A stretch of DNA of 64,000 nt from contig MU623393.1 of assembly GCA_025201765.1 (NCBI GenBank), forward strand, positions 1-64,000, in the 5' to 3' direction. Below the pieces are notes generated by a model, which saw only the letters and a list, made by a program, of their open reading frames with translations, searched no databases and was not told where the DNA came from. Below are positions 60,808 through 64,000 of the stretch, in pieces. The DNA comes from Daldinia sp. FL1419. Lineage: Eukaryota; Ascomycota; Sordariomycetes; Xylariales; Hypoxylaceae. Position numbers and translations under genes: made by a program. Numbering within the stretch: position 1 is the first letter of the stretch; each line of letters starts with the position of its first letter.

Positions 60808-62947
60808 CTTGAAGGTATACTCTGCGCAAGATCAAGCGCTTAGTCGAGCGCTCTTTCTTGCTGGTGTATAAGGTCTTGGGGTCTTGGGGTTATGTCGCTT
60901 TACTATGACGAAGGTAGAAATGAGGAAACCAAAGCTCACGGCTCAAAATCGCAGGCTAGAAAGAGGACAAGGTGGGGCTGACAGGTATATGGTAAGGTAT
61001 GGTATGGTACCTAGATATTAAAAAAAGGAAAAGAAAAGAAAAGGAATGACTGAGCTTGACATAAATAGAAAGAAATCTATGTTGGGGCGGAAAGAAGAAG
61101 GCAGCGCGATAACAAGGCAAGATGCACCTCTCTCTCTCTCTCTCTCTTATTTTTTATTTTTTTTTCCTTGCTGGGTGCAACTGCTGTTTGGGGGAAACAC
61201 CTCTGTTGTAAGGTTCGAAGGTGAGGTAGGTAGGTACGACTCAAGGTCAAAGCCTCGCGGAGGTAAGACAAGGGTTGTGCGACTAGCCTGCTAGAAGTAG
61301 CGACGCTACGGGCATGGGACCCCTGAACTAAGCTCTATCACTGGTATTGTACGGATCCGTACCTACCTACGATAACGGGATTAAGACCCCCTTTAAACCA
61401 ATACAATTTGCATACCCCGAATTACCAAAATAACAAACCCATATCACCTATTATTAACAAGAAGCAGTTACACAACTACTATTATTTACAAGTAAATACA
61501 CTAGATCACGGGCATCCTATAAATGAAGTAACAATTATTCATTTTATCTTAATATGTACCTAGATACCCATACAAAATAATCCATAGAATCTAGGCAACC
61601 CTGTTTCTTTAATAATTCGTACAACCGACACTTACACCAGTGACAATAGTAGGTAGAAACCTTCAAATTACATTAAGTCACTCTATGCGGCCCGCTAGTC
61701 CAGATGGTTTTATAATCAAAAGCGGGTGTTTGCAGCGTTATTTTATAGTACTTACACCATGAAGATTGCCGTAGTCACGCACCATCCAGGGACATCACGC
61801 CGGCAGTATTAACCCAATGCAAGACAAATGTCTATTAGCTTAGAAGCTTGCGGTGGCAGGTGATAATACCCAAAAGAGGAGTTCAGAGTAAACAGTATAG
61901 CGGTTGTATTAGTAGCCAGAGACGAGAGCCCATTAAACATTCCAATTTCTGCGACCCCCCCTTCCCCGCGGTACAGCCTGGGCAGGTGAATTTATCTCCT
62001 TGGCAAACCCAACAGCAACCTTCGTCGACTACGGAAATAAAATCGGGAACGTCAACGAAACTGTAGAGACAATGAAGGGGATCGGTCGGTGAGTTGTCTG
62101 GAGCAATATCGAAAGCGGTATCCAGACCAGAAAGCTGCTTTAGCTCGGGCACTTCGAGTTCTACATATTCTACTCCCAGAATCAGATAGTTTGAGAAAAC
62201 GTCTATTTTCTCACCATCTTCGATGCATTCCGCTGCATTACCGTCTTCATTAACGTCGGACTCGTGCCTACAACATCGGACAAGCATACTGCCGGGTGAG
62301 GAGCCGTCTGATATAGCAAAAACCTAGCTTGGTAGTATCGAGGAGTAGTAGTTCATCGTTTCAGGCAGCAGAGGCCCTTACCCTCGAAAAGGCTACATGG
62401 TATGCCCGAGTCTAGGTATCTAGGTACTTAGGCATCACGTAGAATCTTCCTTATAAACTGTGGCTATATCACCGATCACAAAACAACACGGGAGCGGAGG
62501 TCGCTTCGGCCGAGAGTGGGACCGCACGCCGGTTCGATGAATTAGCCGTACACGGACCGTGCCTTCAATAAGCTTATCTCTTATCGGTTTGTGTCCTTTT
62601 GAGAAAAGACGATCAATTGTAGCACGTAAGTATCATTGGTGTGAAATAAAACAGAATTTTAGCTTCTCAAGATAAGGTACCTATAATTATATTATATTAG
62701 CAAAGCATCCTATCTTAAAACTCGCAATTAAACCCAAGGTTTGTTACAATGAATTCGACCAAGATTACCGGTTTGCGGGTAACAATTGGATATGTAGGTA
62801 CAAATACCTAGGTACCTAATTATCTTAGTAACTAAACCGTCATCGTCCGTCTTTAGAGAGTCGAATCCCGACTCGGCATCAAACATATTAAACATATATA
62901 TAATATAACATACAACACATCACATCACATCACATCACATCTCAACT
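60808..62947. other. Intergenic with one Cys-containing ORF
   Basis: Contains the MKT1 promoter, a CT repeat near 61128-61147, TAGG motifs (61223-61233, 61353-61370), the uncertain frame at 61883-62287, and near 62920-62940 a CATCA pentamer run in the likely leader of the dioxygenase gene. Confidence 0.5.
61883..62287 (-). CDS. Hypothetical 134-residue acidic protein
   Basis: Single open frame without a recognised family. The N-terminal 90 residues are acidic (SDVNEDGNAAECIEDGEKID, VEYVELEVPELK) and read like coding sequence. Near the end lie clustered cysteines, CCWVCQGDKFTCPGC, two CxxC-like knuckles that could bind zinc. The last 25 residues become hydrophobic and may lie beyond a missed splice donor. 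It could be a small gene, an exon of a larger undetected gene, or a relic. The opposite strand has only short frames here. Confidence 0.35.
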   Translation of the reverse strand: MLVRCCRHESDVNEDGNAAECIEDGEKIDVFSNYLILGVEYVELEVPELKQLSGLDTAFDIAPDNSPTDPLHCLYSFVDVPDFISVVDEGCCWVCQGDKFTCPGCTAGKGGSQKLECLMGSRLWLLIQPLYCLL

Positions 62948-64000
62948 ATGGCTGGAGCCGCGACACTTCCCGTCATCGATATTTCGGCCGAAGGCGTAGA
63001 CCAAACTCGGATCGCCAAGGAGTTGGTAGACGCCGCGATTGATTACGGGTTTGTCTATATCAAGAGTCGAGATATTTCGGCCGGGCAAATAGACAACGCC
63101 TTTAACGTGGTAGGTAAATCTATTATCTGATCAGGTCACATCACATCTTACTATACTGCTTAAAATATGAATAATGATCGGATCCTAACCCCGTCTCGCG
63201 TGCCTATACAGTCTCGCATCTTATTCGACTCGCCCCTCGAGGACAAGCAGAGATGTAAGATTGAGAAGAACAACCAGGGCTGGTCCGGTATGCATACTGA
63301 GACCCTGGACCCCAAAACTCAGCGAGTAAGCCGTACCACCAAAGACCAACTTCCCGAGACTGACATCTAGTCTCTAGGTAGGAGACTTCAAAGAGTCAGT
63401 ATATACACACACACACACACACACAACTCAATCTCTATTTCACACGTAGCAGCGTAAACCCTAGGCTGACTTTAACTTCCAAGGGGCTTCAACTTCGGCC
63501 CCTTCGTCAACGGCAAAGCCACCCAGCCCATCCCGCAGCCCGTCGAGCCGCACCAAGCTGACCTCGCCGAGTTTCGGGGCGCATGTCACAACCTATGCCG
63601 GAAACTGCTCCTCCTCTTCGGCATCGGACTCGGCGTGAGCACTAACCCCCCGGATTCGTGTCACCCTGTCTAACCAGTCCAAAGGTCAATCCTCCGCAGT
63701 TCTTCTCCGCTGCGCATGATCCTAATTCGCCGTCGGGATCCATCTTGCGGTTCTTGTACTACCCGCCGCCAAGCAGAACGCCGGAGGCGCATCACGACGA
63801 CGTGCGAGCGGGCGCGCACTCGGATTACGGGTCTATCACTCTTCTATTCAGGTTGCGCGGCCAAGCCGGCCTCGAGATCCTCGAGCCCCGCACCGGCCGC
63901 TGGGCTCCTGTTCCCGTCGATCCGCCTAGCGGTAACAAAGACGAGCTCGTCGCCGCGCCACCCCCTATTCTCGTCAACATAGGCGACCTGCTATCGTACT
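62948..64000 (+). CDS. 2-oxoglutarate/Fe(II) dioxygenase (partial)
   Basis: The gene runs off the window. Exons 62948-63109, 63212-63325, 63378-63394 (17 bases), 63484-63634 and 63685-64000. The N-terminal domain starts LPVIDIS...IDYGFVYIKSRDI, typical of isopenicillin N synthase-like DIOX_N, followed by NNQGWSGMHTETLDPKTQRVGDFKE, which only reads through if the 17-base microexon is included. In the catalytic domain SILRFLYYPP precedes HSDYGSITLLF, where His and Asp are two of the three iron ligands; the distal His and the 2OG-binding Arg lie beyond the edge. Such enzymes hydroxylate, desaturate or cyclise small molecules; the substrate is unknown. The third intron carries an AC repeat (63406-63424). 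The start has a CATCA-repeat leader directly upstream. Confidence 0.9.

Noticed and set aside
62858..62876. Short palindrome GAGTCG...CGACTC around a TCGAATCC, tRNA-like at first sight
   Set aside because: No cloverleaf can be built around it; the arms are too short to mean anything alone.

Overview
The window is nuclear DNA from a filamentous ascomycete (Pezizomycotina). The evidence is: genes split by short introns (about 46 to 107 bp, mostly GT...AG with CTAAC- or TGAC-like branch sites); fungus-specific families (Zn2Cys6 regulator, PTH11-like rhodopsin-domain proteins, NRPS-like reductase, ERG2, MKT1, a DUF4048-type protein); and an AT-rich block whose duplicated sequence differs only by transitions, the mark of repeat-induced point mutation (RIP). 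The class is probably Sordariomycetes, but this is an impression. No rRNA, tRNA or CRISPR was recognised.

Layout. 1-3.3 kb is AT-rich, RIP-like DNA. 3.3-14.6 kb is an accessory segment: a PTH11-like membrane protein (-), an AT-rich patch with inverted repeats, a GMC oxidoreductase (+), an NRPS-like A-T-R carboxylate reductase (-), and a second PTH11-like protein (+) divergent from the NRPS-like gene. 14.6-26.8 kb holds no gene I can recognise. 26.8-29.2 kb encodes a Zn2Cys6 transcription factor whose zinc cluster is split by introns and which probably has an extra C-terminal exon. 29.2-37.9 kb is again almost empty apart from a cytochrome P450 C-terminal relic near 36.6 kb.

From 37.9 kb on the window is gene-dense and mostly conserved: a Sec2-type coiled-coil protein (-), exosome subunit CSL4 (-) divergent from sterol C-8 isomerase ERG2 (+), an ATP-dependent DNA ligase (-), a DUF4048-type protein (+), tRNA pseudouridine-55 synthase PUS4 (-) divergent from an RFTS-domain (Raf2/DIM-7-like) protein (+), the post-transcriptional regulator MKT1 (-), and the 5' part of a 2-oxoglutarate/Fe(II) dioxygenase (+) that runs off the right edge.

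How the parts relate. The NRPS-like reductase and the GMC oxidase are the only likely metabolic partners (acid to aldehyde, and alcohol to aldehyde) and may form a small metabolite locus between RIP-like DNA and a gene desert. The conserved genes on the right are unrelated housekeeping functions in RNA decay, sterol synthesis, DNA joining, tRNA modification, chromatin and mRNA regulation. The RFTS protein, if it is the Raf2/DIM-7 counterpart, would belong to the heterochromatin machinery that marks RIP-mutated DNA such as that at the left edge. Intergenic DNA throughout carries short ACCTAGGT / TAGG-type repeats that I do not see inside the coding exons.
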